Shown: piece by piece, positions 13,327 to 21,665 of the stretch
Position numbering within the stretch: position 1 is the stretch's first letter
How the letters are laid out: the number at the start of each line of letters is the position of its first letter
Origin: PNC22 sp035654175
GTDB taxonomy: Bacteria; Planctomycetota; Phycisphaerae; Phycisphaerales; UBA1924
DNA length: 27,562 nt
NCBI GenBank assembly: GCA_035654175.1
Contig: DASRXL010000091.1
Span: forward strand, 1-27,562
Direction of reading: 5' to 3'
Program-made: the position numbers and the translations under genes
Notes under the pieces: generated by a model
The model's input: only the letters and a program-made list of their open reading frames with translations
What the model was told of the DNA's origin: nothing
The model's database searches: none

Positions 13327-14079
13327 ATGGACGTGACCAACCGTTTGCTGCGTGTGTATCAGCTTGACCGTCAGCTCGCCGGACTCCAGTCCAGGCTTCG
13401 CGCAGCCGAGCGTTTCCTCGCAGAGCAGACCCGCCAGCTCCAGGCCCTCGAGATCAAGCGCAACGCCCTCGCCGCGCAGAGCAAGCAGATCGCGGCGTCG
13501 GTCGCCAACCAGGAGCTCGACATCAAGGGCACCGACGAGCGCATCGAGCACCTGCGCGAGCAGATGAATCAGGCCCGGACCAACAAGGAATACAAGGCCT
13601 TCCTCACCGAGATCAACACGCTCAAGGCCGACAAGAGCAAGGTCGAGGAGGAAGCACTCGGGCAGATGACCAAGTCCGACGAGCTCAAGGGCCAGCTCGA
13701 GCAGGTCGAGGCCTCCTACGCGGAGCGCCAGCGCATGCGGGGCGTCGCCGAGACCGACTGCAATGCCCGGCGGGAAGAGATCGCCGGACGGCTCGGAGAG
13801 CTCGAGGCCGAGCGGGCCAAGGCCGCGGCCGAAGTCCCCGGCGACGTCCTCGCCCACTACGAGCGACTGCACGAGCTGCGCGAGGACGACGCCATGGCGC
13901 CGGTCGAGATCACCGACCGCCGCCGGCACGAGTACAACTGCGGCGCCTGCATGATGAGCCTGCCGATGGAGGTCTCGATCTCGCTCCTGAGCGGCAAGCT
14001 CACGATCTGCTCGAACTGCCAGTGCATCCTCTACCTGCCCAAGGAAGCCGCCGAGGCGATCACGCCGCAGAAGCGGTAG
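13327..14079 (+). CDS. Coiled-coil protein with C-terminal C4 zinc ribbon (DUF164/CT398-like)
   Basis: A 250-residue protein, mostly charged coiled coil over about 10-190, ending in a zinc ribbon with Cys205-x2-Cys208 and Cys228-x2-Cys231. The NQARTNKEYKAFLTEINTLK segment (81-100) is the most conserved part of the family represented by Chlamydia CT398 and Helicobacter HP0958, described as binding sigma-54 and secretion components. Many bacteria carry it without a known role. In this window it stands alone, tail to tail with ruvB with only 26 nt between the stop codons. Confidence 0.85.
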   Translation: MDVTNRLLRVYQLDRQLAGLQSRLRAAERFLAEQTRQLQALEIKRNALAAQSKQIAASVANQELDIKGTDERIEHLREQMNQARTNKEYKAFLTEINTLKADKSKVEEEALGQMTKSDELKGQLEQVEASYAERQRMRGVAETDCNARREEIAGRLGELEAERAKAAAEVPGDVLAHYERLHELREDDAMAPVEITDRRRHEYNCGACMMSLPMEVSISLLSGKLTICSNCQCILYLPKEAAEAITPQKR

Positions 14080-14105
14080 CGCCGCGGCGCCCGCCTTGTG
14101 CGCCC

Positions 14106-15176
<1,071 letters not shown>

Positions 15177-15182
15177 GCGGAG

Positions 15183-15188
15183 AGTGTA
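15183..15188 (-). promoter_or_regulatory. -10 element TACACT for leaderless ruvB
   Basis: On the minus strand TACACT is followed by 6 nt and ATG 15176. It sits in the 34-nt gap after the upstream membrane-protein gene. Confidence 0.5.
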
Positions 15189-15210
15189 CGGTATCGGGGC
15201 GATCCCGTCG

Positions 15211-16137
15211 CTACCGGCGCGACAACTGGAGGTACGCAGCGACCTCGCCGGGCAGCAGCAGTGCGCCCGCTATCGCCCCGGAAAGCACCGAGATCGTGCT
15301 CATCGCGAGCCACACGCCCCGGCTCTGCGCCAGTCTGAGGTAATCGCGGGTCACTCGCCGCCACGCGTTCAGCAGCCACGAAACTCCGGCGAGCGTGAGG
15401 ACCCACGCGTACACCAGGAATTCCTCGAGCCGCGTGCCCGCGATCGTCACCGCGCCGAACACCAGGAGGATTGTCGGTCCCGGGATCGTGTAGGCCGCCG
15501 CCCGCAGCAAGTGGGCACGCCTCACCCGCGTGCGTCTGAGCGTCTGTGGGAGCAGGAGAAAGGCGAGCGGCATCACCGCTGTCGCGACGGCGAGCGCGGC
15601 CATCCACGCGGCCACCAGCGGGCCCGCCCGGATCAGGAGCGGGGGCGACTCGATCGACAGAAAGGGCACGAAGAGCTCGCGCCGATACTCCCGCCACGCG
15701 ACCGCGAGGATTTCCCATCCTTCCGGCCGTGTCGCGAACATGCCCCCGCCCGCCGGCCTCGCTATCCAGCTCTCCGCCGCCATCATCAGCGCAGTCGAGA
15801 CGCCCAGCACGACCCAGGCCAGCCCGACCAGCAGCACGAGTGCGATGCACAATCGGGCACGCCTGATGCGATGCTCGAGCCGCAGCCCGCTCCAGCAATA
15901 GCCCGGGCGGAGCGAGGCGAACCAGCCCCGCGCCACCCGCAGCATCCACTGTGTCCTCGCGTGCTCGAACGACCACGCCGGCGGCCGCAGCCGCTCGCTG
16001 ACCACATCCGCCCACGCGAACTCCAGGCCGCACTCGCTGCACACGCCCGCCAGCGGGCACTGCCGCAGCCACCGGTCCCGCTCCCCCGAGAGGTCGTAGC
16101 CGCAGCGCGGGCAATGCGGTGCCGAGCCGTCACCCAT
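15211..16137 (-). CDS. Membrane protein with N-terminal CxxCGYDLSG zinc ribbon
   Basis: A 308-residue protein. Residues 9-36 form a zinc ribbon: C-P-R-C-G-Y-D-L-S-G, then C-S-E-C-G. The rest has about six hydrophobic segments (near 94-117, 172-196, 213-226, 229-249 and 279-298) with Arg-rich linkers. The GYDLSG ribbon fused to different membrane regions recurs in Phycisphaerae proteins, and a second example is in this window at 20349-20984. Function is unknown. It is preceded by TACAGT 6 nt before the start. Confidence 0.8.
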   Translation of the reverse strand: MGDGSAPHCPRCGYDLSGERDRWLRQCPLAGVCSECGLEFAWADVVSERLRPPAWSFEHARTQWMLRVARGWFASLRPGYCWSGLRLEHRIRRARLCIALVLLVGLAWVVLGVSTALMMAAESWIARPAGGGMFATRPEGWEILAVAWREYRRELFVPFLSIESPPLLIRAGPLVAAWMAALAVATAVMPLAFLLLPQTLRRTRVRRAHLLRAAAYTIPGPTILLVFGAVTIAGTRLEEFLVYAWVLTLAGVSWLLNAWRRVTRDYLRLAQSRGVWLAMSTISVLSGAIAGALLLPGEVAAYLQLSRR

Positions 16138-16143
16138 CGCTCC

Positions 16144-16149
16144 ACTGTA
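16144..16149 (-). promoter_or_regulatory. -10 element TACAGT for a leaderless gene
   Basis: On the minus strand TACAGT is followed by 6 nt and ATG 16137. A divergent TACGAT at 16173-16178 faces the opposite way for the DCC gene. Confidence 0.5.
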
Positions 16150-16172
16150 CCGTCGGGCCGCGAGATCTCACC

Positions 16173-16178
16173 TACGAT
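16173..16178 (+). promoter_or_regulatory. -10 element TACGAT for the DCC-family gene
   Basis: TACGAT lies 17 nt before ATG 16196, leaving about 10 nt of leader with GCGAGG. It forms a divergent promoter pair with the element at 16144-16149. Confidence 0.35.
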
Positions 16179-16195
16179 CGCGGAGCGAGGTCTCC

Positions 16196-16579
16196 ATGCC
16201 CGAGCCCTTCAAGCTCTTCTACGACGGACACTGCCCGCTGTGCCGGCGCGAGGCCGCGGCCATGCGACGCCTCGACAAGGGGCGCGGCCGGCTCGAGCTC
16301 ATCGACTACCGCCAGCCCGGCTTCGACCCCGGCGCCTACGGCCTGACCCTCGGGCAGATGGATGCCCGCATCCACGGGATCACCGACGAGGGGCGGGTCC
16401 TCACCGGGCTGGCGGCCTTCCGGCACGCGTACCGCCGGGTCGGGCTCGGCTGGCTCATCGCCCCGACCGGCTGGCCGATCCTCCGCCCGATATTCGACGC
16501 GCTCTACCGCTGGTTCGCCCGCAACCGCCACCGCCTCACCGGCCGCTGCGAGGGCGACGCCTGCCGGGTGTCGCGGTAG
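16196..16579 (+). CDS. DCC-family (DUF393) thiol-disulfide oxidoreductase-like protein
   Basis: A 127-residue protein with the family signature D10-G-H-C13-P-L-C16-R-R-E near its start, a CxxC pair following a short strand (FKLFYDG), as in thioredoxin-like folds. The middle contains LTLGQMDARIHGITDEGRVL followed by the G-x-x-A-F/W block (TGLAAFRHAYRRVGLGWL), and the C-terminal part has an amphipathic helix (PTGWPILRPIFDALYRWFAR), also usual for the family. Proposed redox activity is by homology only; no partner is adjacent. Confidence 0.88.
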   Translation: MPEPFKLFYDGHCPLCRREAAAMRRLDKGRGRLELIDYRQPGFDPGAYGLTLGQMDARIHGITDEGRVLTGLAAFRHAYRRVGLGWLIAPTGWPILRPIFDALYRWFARNRHRLTGRCEGDACRVSR

Positions 16580-16600
16580 CGTCGCTCAATCAAAGAAGTG

Positions 16601-16696
16601 CGCAGAGGCCGCAGAGGGAACGCAGGGTGCGCAGAGGGAGACCCCGGTGCCCCTTACGTTGGATTCTCTGCGCTCTGCGTTCTGTCTTCGCGTTCG
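16601..16696. repeat. CTCTGCG-type repeat element forming a large inverted repeat
   Basis: The left part (16601-16640) contains four spaced units of CGCAG(A)GG; the right part (16664-16695) contains the opposite-strand units TCTCTGCG, CTCTGCG and TCTTCGCG. The two arms can pair around about 23 nt. It lies between the DCC gene and the end of the cyclophilin gene, so it could act as a bidirectional transcript end. Similar CTCTGCG-rich intergenic repeats are, from memory, frequent in planctomycete genomes. Confidence 0.65.
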
Positions 16697-16705
16697 GCCT
16701 TTGCT

Positions 16706-17314
16706 TCACCGCGGCTCGAGCATCCGCACGCGCTTGACGATCACCGGCTCGACCGGGATGTCTTGCAGCACGTCGTCGCCCTCGCCCTCCTGGTCGTAGG
16801 TCTCGACGGCGCCGATCTTGTCCACAACGTCCATCCCCCGGACCACCCGGCCGAACACCGCGTAGCCCGCGCCCCCCGAGACGTCCCTCGCGGTATCGAG
16901 GCGCTCGTTGTCCGCCAGGTTGATGTACCACTGGCGCGTGGCGCTGTCCGGATCGGCGTCCCGCGCCATCCCGATCGAGCCGCGCGCGTTCTTGAGGCCG
17001 TTCTGCCACTCGTTCTGGATCGGGGCGTCCCCGGGCAGCTCCGTCAGCTCGGGCGTGTGCCCCCCGCCCTGGATCACGAAGCCCGGGACGACGCGATGGA
17101 TGATCGTCCCGTCGTAGTCGCCCCGCGTCGCGTAGGTGAGGAAGTTCGCGACGGAGATCGGCGCCGACGCGGGGTCCAGCTCCAGCACGATGTCCCCCTT
17201 GGTCGTTTCCAATCCGGCATACAACCGGTCGGGCTGCATGTAGTCCCGGTTCTGTGTGCCGGAGCAGGCGCAGAGCAGCAGGCAGAGCAGGCCCGTCAGC
17301 GTGGTTCGGATCAT
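16706..17314 (-). CDS. Cyclophilin-type peptidyl-prolyl cis-trans isomerase, lipoprotein
   Basis: A 202-residue PPIase. Residues 1-16 form a lipoprotein signal (L14-C-A before Cys17), so it should act on protein folding in the envelope. The cyclophilin core begins near residue 36 (ETTKGDIVLELDPASAPISV). Active-site block IIHRVVPGFVIQGG at 71-84 has catalytic Arg74, Phe79 and Gln82; GSIGMAR at 112-118 and YAVFGRVVRGMDVVDKI at 151-167 follow. AAGGAG about 9 nt before ATG 17314 supports the start. It is divergently transcribed from tyrA. Confidence 0.93.
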   Translation of the reverse strand: MIRTTLTGLLCLLLCACSGTQNRDYMQPDRLYAGLETTKGDIVLELDPASAPISVANFLTYATRGDYDGTIIHRVVPGFVIQGGGHTPELTELPGDAPIQNEWQNGLKNARGSIGMARDADPDSATRQWYINLADNERLDTARDVSGGAGYAVFGRVVRGMDVVDKIGAVETYDQEGEGDDVLQDIPVEPVIVKRVRMLEPR

Positions 17315-17336
17315 GCCGGAGTCTCCTTCGGGGCGC

Positions 17337-17342
17337 AGTCTA
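17337..17342 (-). promoter_or_regulatory. -10 element TAGACT for the cyclophilin gene
   Basis: On the minus strand TAGACT lies 22 nt before ATG 17314, leaving room for a leader of about 15 nt with AAGGAG. This is the leadered counterpart to the leaderless tyrA start opposite. Confidence 0.4.
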
Positions 17343-17367
17343 CCAGCGGCCGGCGGGGCTCGTCTTG

Positions 17368-17373
17368 TACCAT
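17368..17373 (+). promoter_or_regulatory. -10 element TACCAT for leaderless tyrA
   Basis: TACCAT, 7 nt, then ATG 17381. An in-frame ATG at 17372 overlaps the element and is less likely. Confidence 0.5.
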
Positions 17374-17380
17374 GCCGGTC

Positions 17381-18181
17381 ATGCAAGCCCACGCACCCGG
17401 CGAGCCGCCCCTCGGCATCCTGGGCTTCGGCCACTTCGGCCGGGCGCTGGGCAGCCTCGCCGCTGGCGCCGGGATGCCCTGGCTCGCGTGCGACCCCGCC
17501 GCGCCCGTCCCGGCCGCGCTCGCGGCCGCCTCCCCGCGAGACCTCGCCGCGCGCTGCCGGGCGCTGGTTGTCTGCGTCCCCGTTCCGGCGCTGGAGGGCG
17601 TGCTCGCGGACCTGCGCCCAGCGCTTACCGCCGAGCATCTCGTGCTCGACGTCGGGAGCGTGAAAGCCTGGCCCACCGAGGTCATGCTCCGGACGCTCGG
17701 GCCCGAGATCCCCTGGTGCGCGACGCACCCCCTCTTCGGGCCGGTGAGCCTGTCTCGCGGCGAGCGCCCGCTCCGCGTCGTGGTCTGCCCCAACGCGCAG
17801 CATCCCGCGGCGGCGGGTCGCGCCCGCGCCCTGTACGAGCGGCTCGGGTGCGAGGTCACAGAGCTCGGGGCCGACGCCCACGACCGCCACATGGCCGAGA
17901 CGCATGCCCTCGCCTTCTTCGTCGCAAAGGCGATGCTCGACATCGATGCCGGAGGCTCGAGCGAGATCGTCACGCCCAGCTTCCGCGCGCTCGCGCAGAC
18001 CGTCGAGACCGTTCGCGCCGACGCAGGGCACCTCTTCAGCCTCATCCAGCTCGGCAACCCCTACGCCGCGGCGGCGCGGCGGCGGCTGCTCGAGACGCTC
18101 GGCGCGATCGACCGTGAGCTGCGGGAGAGCGCATCCCAGAACGCCGTCGGGCACACGCCGGGGATCGATCCCGCGCCGTGA
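17381..18181 (+). CDS. tyrA: Prephenate (or arogenate) dehydrogenase
   Basis: A 266-residue NAD(P)-dependent enzyme of tyrosine synthesis. The Rossmann motif GFGHFG is at 15-20 and Asp38 ends strand two, DVGSVK at 90-95, THPLFGP at 115-121, and the catalytic-helix segment HDRHMAETHALAFF at 167-180. The order and spacing are those of TyrA; the protein is on the short side because there is no C-terminal ACT domain. It is monofunctional, with no chorismate mutase part. No other aromatic-pathway gene is near. Whether it prefers prephenate or arogenate cannot be told from sequence by eye. Confidence 0.9.
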   Translation: MQAHAPGEPPLGILGFGHFGRALGSLAAGAGMPWLACDPAAPVPAALAAASPRDLAARCRALVVCVPVPALEGVLADLRPALTAEHLVLDVGSVKAWPTEVMLRTLGPEIPWCATHPLFGPVSLSRGERPLRVVVCPNAQHPAAAGRARALYERLGCEVTELGADAHDRHMAETHALAFFVAKAMLDIDAGGSSEIVTPSFRALAQTVETVRADAGHLFSLIQLGNPYAAAARRRLLETLGAIDRELRESASQNAVGHTPGIDPAP

Positions 18182-18295
18182 CGCGGACGGCGGAAGAGAC
18201 GGACGCGCGGCTCGCAACGAATACCCCGGATACAGCGGCCCGCCCGGCGGAGCACGGCGGCGGCGCGGAATCCGGCCCCGCTCGCGGATGCGCCG

Positions 18296-18301
18296 TATAC
18301 T
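18296..18301 (+). promoter_or_regulatory. -10 element TATACT for the DUF488 gene
   Basis: TATACT, close to the TATAAT consensus, lies 41 nt before ATG 18343. No clear -35 is seen. Confidence 0.45.
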
Positions 18302-18342
18302 TGTGGAGACGCGCCGAGCCAGGCTCCGGCGCGCCGACCGCC

Positions 18343-18744
18343 ATGGCCGCGACCGCCGATCGCATCCGCATCAAGCGCATCTACGACGACCCCTCGCCGG
18401 AGGACGGCCTGCGCGTGCTCGTGGACCGTCTGTGGCCGCGGGGCATGAGCAAGGAGCGGGCAAAGGTAGACCTCTGGCTGAAGGAGGTTTCCCCGAGCGC
18501 CGACCTCCGCGTCTGGTTCGGGCACGATCCCGAGAAGTGGGGCGAGTTCCGCAAGCGCTACCGCGCCGAGCTCGCGGGCGGCGCCGCGCTCGATGAGCTC
18601 CGCACGCTCGTGCGCGAGCACAGCGGGCGGGGCAAGCAGGGCGTGACGCTGCTCTACGGCGCCAAAGTCACCGACAACAACCACGCGATCGTGCTGCGCG
18701 AGGCCGTGCTTGACGCCGGCAAGGCCAAGGCTCGCGAGCGCTGA
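18343..18744 (+). CDS. DUF488 family protein (YeaO-like)
   Basis: A 133-residue protein. Family marks are IRIKRIYDDPSPEDGLRVLV near 9-28, DRLWPRGMSKERA at 29-41, DLWLKEVSPS, LRVWFGHDPEKWGEFRKRYR, and VTLLYGAKVTDNNHAIVL near the end. The start follows family length: ATG 18343 gives MAATADRIRIKRIY, while the longer upstream frame has low-complexity sequence. The biochemical role of DUF488 is not established. It precedes the cupin gene by 24 nt on the same strand, so they may be cotranscribed. Confidence 0.9.
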   Translation: MAATADRIRIKRIYDDPSPEDGLRVLVDRLWPRGMSKERAKVDLWLKEVSPSADLRVWFGHDPEKWGEFRKRYRAELAGGAALDELRTLVREHSGRGKQGVTLLYGAKVTDNNHAIVLREAVLDAGKAKARER

Positions 18745-18768
18745 GCGCGGGCGTTACGGGAGGAGAGC

Positions 18769-19158
18769 ATGACCGGCGACAGGCCCAGAACTCCCCCCGC
18801 CGAGCGGTTCGACGTCGGGAGCCTCGTGCTCGACCTTGCGGCCGAGGTCGCCTCGCTCCGCGCCGAGCCCGGCGGCGCACGGCATGGTCACCGGCAGAAG
18901 ACTCTGTACAAGCACGGCGGGCGTACGCTCGCCCTCTTTGTCATGGAGGCCGGCGCCGTGCTCCCGGAGCATGCCGCCGCGGGAACCGTGAGCGTGCAGC
19001 CGATCGAGGGCGAGATCCTGATGAGGGTCGCGGGCGCCGAATCCCGCCTCGCCCCGGGACACGTCATGGTCATGCCGCCGCGCGTGCGCCACGACGTGCG
19101 CGCCGAGACTCCCGCGGCGTTTCTGCTTCAGGTCTCGCTCGGGCCGGGCTCGCCCTGA
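18769..19158 (+). CDS. Small cupin-domain protein
   Basis: A 129-residue single-domain cupin. The beta-barrel region covers about 45-125: TLALFVMEAGAVLPEHAAAG, TVSVQPIEGEILMRV, and LAPGHVMVMPPRVRHDVRAE. The metal-site pattern is partly present, with H-x-A replacing H-x-H in motif 1 (E67-H68) and a conserved H in motif 2 (PPRVRHDV), so metal binding is uncertain. GGGAGGAGAG just before ATG 18769 is a strong ribosome site. Substrate unknown. Confidence 0.85.
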   Translation: MTGDRPRTPPAERFDVGSLVLDLAAEVASLRAEPGGARHGHRQKTLYKHGGRTLALFVMEAGAVLPEHAAAGTVSVQPIEGEILMRVAGAESRLAPGHVMVMPPRVRHDVRAETPAAFLLQVSLGPGSP

Positions 19159-19176
19159 CCGCGCCCGGCGCAGCGA

Positions 19177-19617
19177 TCACCCCGGCTCCCCGAACAGCCG
19201 CGACGACATCGAGGCCCTCATGCGGCGGGCGGCCACGATGAAGGCGTCCTGCGCCCGCGCCGGGATCACCCGCGCGACCGTCGCTCGCCACAGCTCCAGC
19301 CACCGCTCGAAGTGCTCCGGGCTCAGCTCCGGGATCGCCGCGTGCGCCACGATCGGACGGCCCGAGTACCGCCCGGTGTGCAGCACCACGCTCGACCAGA
19401 AGTCGTACATCTTCGGCAGGTGTACCGACCAGTCGGCAACGTGCTCCTCAAAGACGTGCCCGAGCAGCTCGTCCTCGCGCACGGCGCCGTAGAACGTGTC
19501 CACCAGCGTCCGGATGTCCTGCTCGGACGGAACGCCGGCCTCCGCCGCGCTGCCGCCGGAAGGCGGCTCGGTCAGCGGAAGCGGCTGCTGGCGGGAGTGG
19601 GGCATCGATTCGTGCAT
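19177..19617 (-). CDS. Group III truncated hemoglobin
   Basis: A 146-residue globin. Family marks are the helix DIRTLVDTFYGAVREDELLG near 34-53, HLPKMYDFWSSVVLHTGRYS at 66-85, and the helix with the likely proximal haem ligand His102 in EHFERWLELW (101-110). About 30 residues rich in Pro/Ser precede the globin fold. ATG 19617 is used; ATG 19605, four codons in, is equally possible and neither has a clear ribosome site. Group III proteins bind O2 or NO; the physiological role is not settled. It converges with the cupin gene. Confidence 0.92.
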   Translation of the reverse strand: MHESMPHSRQQPLPLTEPPSGGSAAEAGVPSEQDIRTLVDTFYGAVREDELLGHVFEEHVADWSVHLPKMYDFWSSVVLHTGRYSGRPIVAHAAIPELSPEHFERWLELWRATVARVIPARAQDAFIVAARRMRASMSSRLFGEPG

Positions 19618-19708
19618 GGGACAATCGATCCACAGGCCGCGTGGGTGTTCCGCGTCGGGACAGTGCTGGCTCCGCCGTGCGAGAGCAGACCCCGCGGCCG
19701 GACGCACT

Positions 19709-20338
19709 CTATGCACCGCGCCCAGGTCCGGTCTGAGAGCGGTCCCCGGAGGCACCGAGCCTCGCTTGCAGCCGCGCTTTCACCCCCGGCCACTCCTTCT
19801 CCAGCACCGAGTACATCGCCGTGCTCCGCCGGAACCCGTCGCGCATGATGATGTTCTCGCGAAGTATGCCCTCGAATTGCGCACCGAGCTTCAGGATCGC
19901 CGCGCGGCTCCGAGCGTTCCGCTCGTCGGTCTTCAGGCATACCCGGATCGCGCCCAGCCGCTCGAAGGCGTGCTCCATCAGCAGCAGCTTGCACGCCGGG
20001 TTCGCGCCCGTGCCGCGGCAGTCGGGGGCGTACCACGTCCACCCGATCTCCAGGCCCCGGTGCTGGGCCCGGATATCCAGGAACGTCGTGATCCCCGCCC
20101 GCCGGCCGCTCGCCCGCTCGACGACGCAGAAAGGCACGGTCTCCGCCGGGCCGAGCAGGAACTCGATGAACTCGCGCATCCCCGTTTCGGAGATCTCCCG
20201 CGGCCCGCGCGAGAAGAGGCGGAATGTCTCGGGGGTCGCCGCCGCGCGGGCCAGCTCGGCGGCGTGCGAGGGAGCCAGCGGCTCCAGCGCCACGACGTCG
20301 TTCGCGAGGGTGATGGGCGCTACCCAGTCGCTGTGCAT
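19709..20338 (-). CDS. GNAT-family N-acetyltransferase (RimJ/RimL type)
   Basis: A 209-residue protein. It shows the order of RimJ/RimL-like acetyltransferases: VVALEPLAPSHAAEL near 15-29, FCVVERASGRRAGITTFLDI, GLEIGWTWYAPDCRGTGANP near 94-113 with the acetyl-CoA loop in a modified form (CRGTGANPACK for the usual RGxGxxxE), VCLKTDERNARSRAAILKLG near 134-153, and FEGILRENIIMRDGFRRSTAMYSVL. It could modify ribosomal protein termini or a small molecule. TAGACT stands 7 nt before the start codon. Confidence 0.88.
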   Translation of the reverse strand: MHSDWVAPITLANDVVALEPLAPSHAAELARAAATPETFRLFSRGPREISETGMREFIEFLLGPAETVPFCVVERASGRRAGITTFLDIRAQHRGLEIGWTWYAPDCRGTGANPACKLLLMEHAFERLGAIRVCLKTDERNARSRAAILKLGAQFEGILRENIIMRDGFRRSTAMYSVLEKEWPGVKARLQARLGASGDRSQTGPGRGA

Positions 20339-20345
20339 GGGCGGG

Positions 20346-20351
20346 AGTCTA
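20346..20351 (-). promoter_or_regulatory. -10 element TAGACT for the GNAT gene, overlapping the previous stop codon
   Basis: On the minus strand TAGACT, 7 nt, then ATG 20338. Its TAG is also the stop codon of the zinc-ribbon membrane gene, the same arrangement as at uppS-cdsA. Confidence 0.4.
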
Positions 20352-20984
20352 CGGCCGGACTCGGACGGCAGGGTCCGGGCCGAGCAGCTCTCCCAGCATC
20401 GCCGCGACCAATTCCCAGTGATCCCGATCGCACGCGAAGCCCACGTCCAGCACCACGCGCCCTACCGCGCCCCCCGGCGACGGCCGCGTGCCGACCCGGA
20501 GCCGCGCCCACCGGGAGCTGACCCTGTGAAGGTCCGCGCAGGCGCCGGGCGGGAACGGGACCAACGCCCGGTCCGACCGGGCGCGTGCGTCGAGCGGCTT
20601 GCGCACGGCGCCCGCGCCCGTCAGCACCACGCATTCGCGCCCCTGTCGCTCGCGCGGGCTGGTGGCCAGCAGCGCGCCCGCGCCGCCCAGGCCCAGCAGC
20701 GCGACCCCGCCCGCCAGCAGGCCGTCCGTTCCGAGGAGCAGCGGCCACCCGTACACCAGGACGATCAGCAGGACGACCACCGCGCCCCACGCACATCGCC
20801 GCCAGACGCTCGCCCCGCGCACCCTGCCCACGATCCCCTGCACCTCGAGCGCGCCGGAGGCGTAGACCGCGCCGCACTCGGGGCACGGCTGCGCGCCCGG
20901 GAGCCCGGAGAGGTCGTATCCGCACGCAAGGCAGCTCTCGAAGACGTCGAGCCGGCGCGGCTCCCCGAAGCGTTGGGGCGGCAT
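20349..20984 (-). CDS. Membrane protein with N-terminal CxxCGYDLSG zinc ribbon (second example)
   Basis: A 211-residue protein. The ribbon is at 18-38: C-L-A-C-G-Y-D-L-S-G, then C-P-E-C-G. Two hydrophobic segments follow (about 66-84 and 89-107). The remainder, about 110-211, is soluble and contains mixed strands ending in a helix (ELVAAMLGELL). The ribbon closely resembles that of the protein at 15211-16137, while the rest does not. TAAGGA lies about 10 nt before the start and overlaps the stop of the gene upstream, so the two are likely cotranscribed (13-nt gap). Function unknown. Confidence 0.75.
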   Translation of the reverse strand: MPPQRFGEPRRLDVFESCLACGYDLSGLPGAQPCPECGAVYASGALEVQGIVGRVRGASVWRRCAWGAVVVLLIVLVYGWPLLLGTDGLLAGGVALLGLGGAGALLATSPRERQGRECVVLTGAGAVRKPLDARARSDRALVPFPPGACADLHRVSSRWARLRVGTRPSPGGAVGRVVLDVGFACDRDHWELVAAMLGELLGPDPAVRVRP

Positions 20985-20997
20985 GGCAGGATCGTCC

Positions 20998-21378
20998 TTA
21001 CGCGGCCGGGCCCTGGTACTCGGCCCCCGAGAACGCCAGGACCGGGTAGAAGATGATGCCGAGCAGCCACAGCCCGATACCGAAGCCGGTGCCCTTGCCG
21101 AACGACTTGGCCACGTCGATCGACACGATCGCGCTGATGACGATGTTGACGATGGGAATGAAGAAGAGGATCACCCACCAGCCCGGCCGGCCCGCGACCT
21201 TGCACAAGAAGTACATGTTCACGATCGGGATGATGGCCGTCCAGCCCGGCTGGCCGGCCTTCTGGAAGATGATCCACCACGAGGCCACGATGAGAGCCAG
21301 GATCGTGAGGTAGAACAACCCTCCGATGAAGCCAAAGTCGTCGCTGTTCTGCGCCAGGGTGAGCATCACCATGTCCAT
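20998..21378 (-). CDS. DUF5684-like small membrane protein
   Basis: A 126-residue protein with about three membrane segments. The conserved core reads FQKAGQPGWTAIIPIVNMYF near 41-60, AGRPGWWVILFFIPIVNIVI near 65-84, and AKSFGKGTGFGIGLWLLGII near 91-110, then FYPVLAFSGAEYQGP. This repeated K-A-G-x-P-G-W ... P-x-x-N pattern is typical of the DUF5684 family, annotated in many bacteria as signal-peptidase-associated or hypothetical. AAAGGGA supports ATG 21378. The longer upstream frame is Arg/Pro-rich and not coding-like. It leads the probable unit with the zinc-ribbon gene. Confidence 0.82.
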   Translation of the reverse strand: MDMVMLTLAQNSDDFGFIGGLFYLTILALIVASWWIIFQKAGQPGWTAIIPIVNMYFLCKVAGRPGWWVILFFIPIVNIVISAIVSIDVAKSFGKGTGFGIGLWLLGIIFYPVLAFSGAEYQGPAA

Positions 21379-21632
21379 GCGCCGTCCCTTTCCGGCCTTG
21401 GGCCCGCGGGGCGTGGTCCGCGCCCCGCCTCTCGAAGCGGCCGGCCGCCGTGGCCGCTCCGCCCCCGGTGCATTGCATCGGCCAAGCCGGCCGCGAGGCA
21501 CCACTCGCGGGCGCCGAGATCCGCCGAGCCAGCGCTGCGTCCCGGATGCCCGACACCTCGGAGTGCGCTCGGGCCGTGTCGGCGGTCTTCGACCGCCGCC
21601 ATTCCCAACCCTCATCGCCCCCGCATTGCTGA

Positions 21633-21653
21633 TAGAATGGCCGCGCCATTCTA
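21633..21653 (+). promoter_or_regulatory. Perfect 9-bp inverted repeat overlapping a -10 box
   Basis: Arms TAGAATGGC (21633-21641) and GCCATTCTA (21645-21653) flank CGC. The left arm starts with TAGAAT, a -10 match, and the right arm touches the AAGGAG ribosome site of the gene at 21666. It could be a repressor operator, or form an RNA hairpin near the ribosome site if transcription starts upstream. Confidence 0.55.
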
Positions 21654-21665
21654 AGGAGAACGCAC

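Noticed and set aside
19619..19665. Sequence with GACAATCG and GTGGGTGTTCCGCG resembling the A3/A4 leader cassette
   Set aside because: Only short pieces match, spacing differs, no clear hairpin, and on that strand no gene follows. Probably chance, though a genome-wide search for the cassette would settle it.
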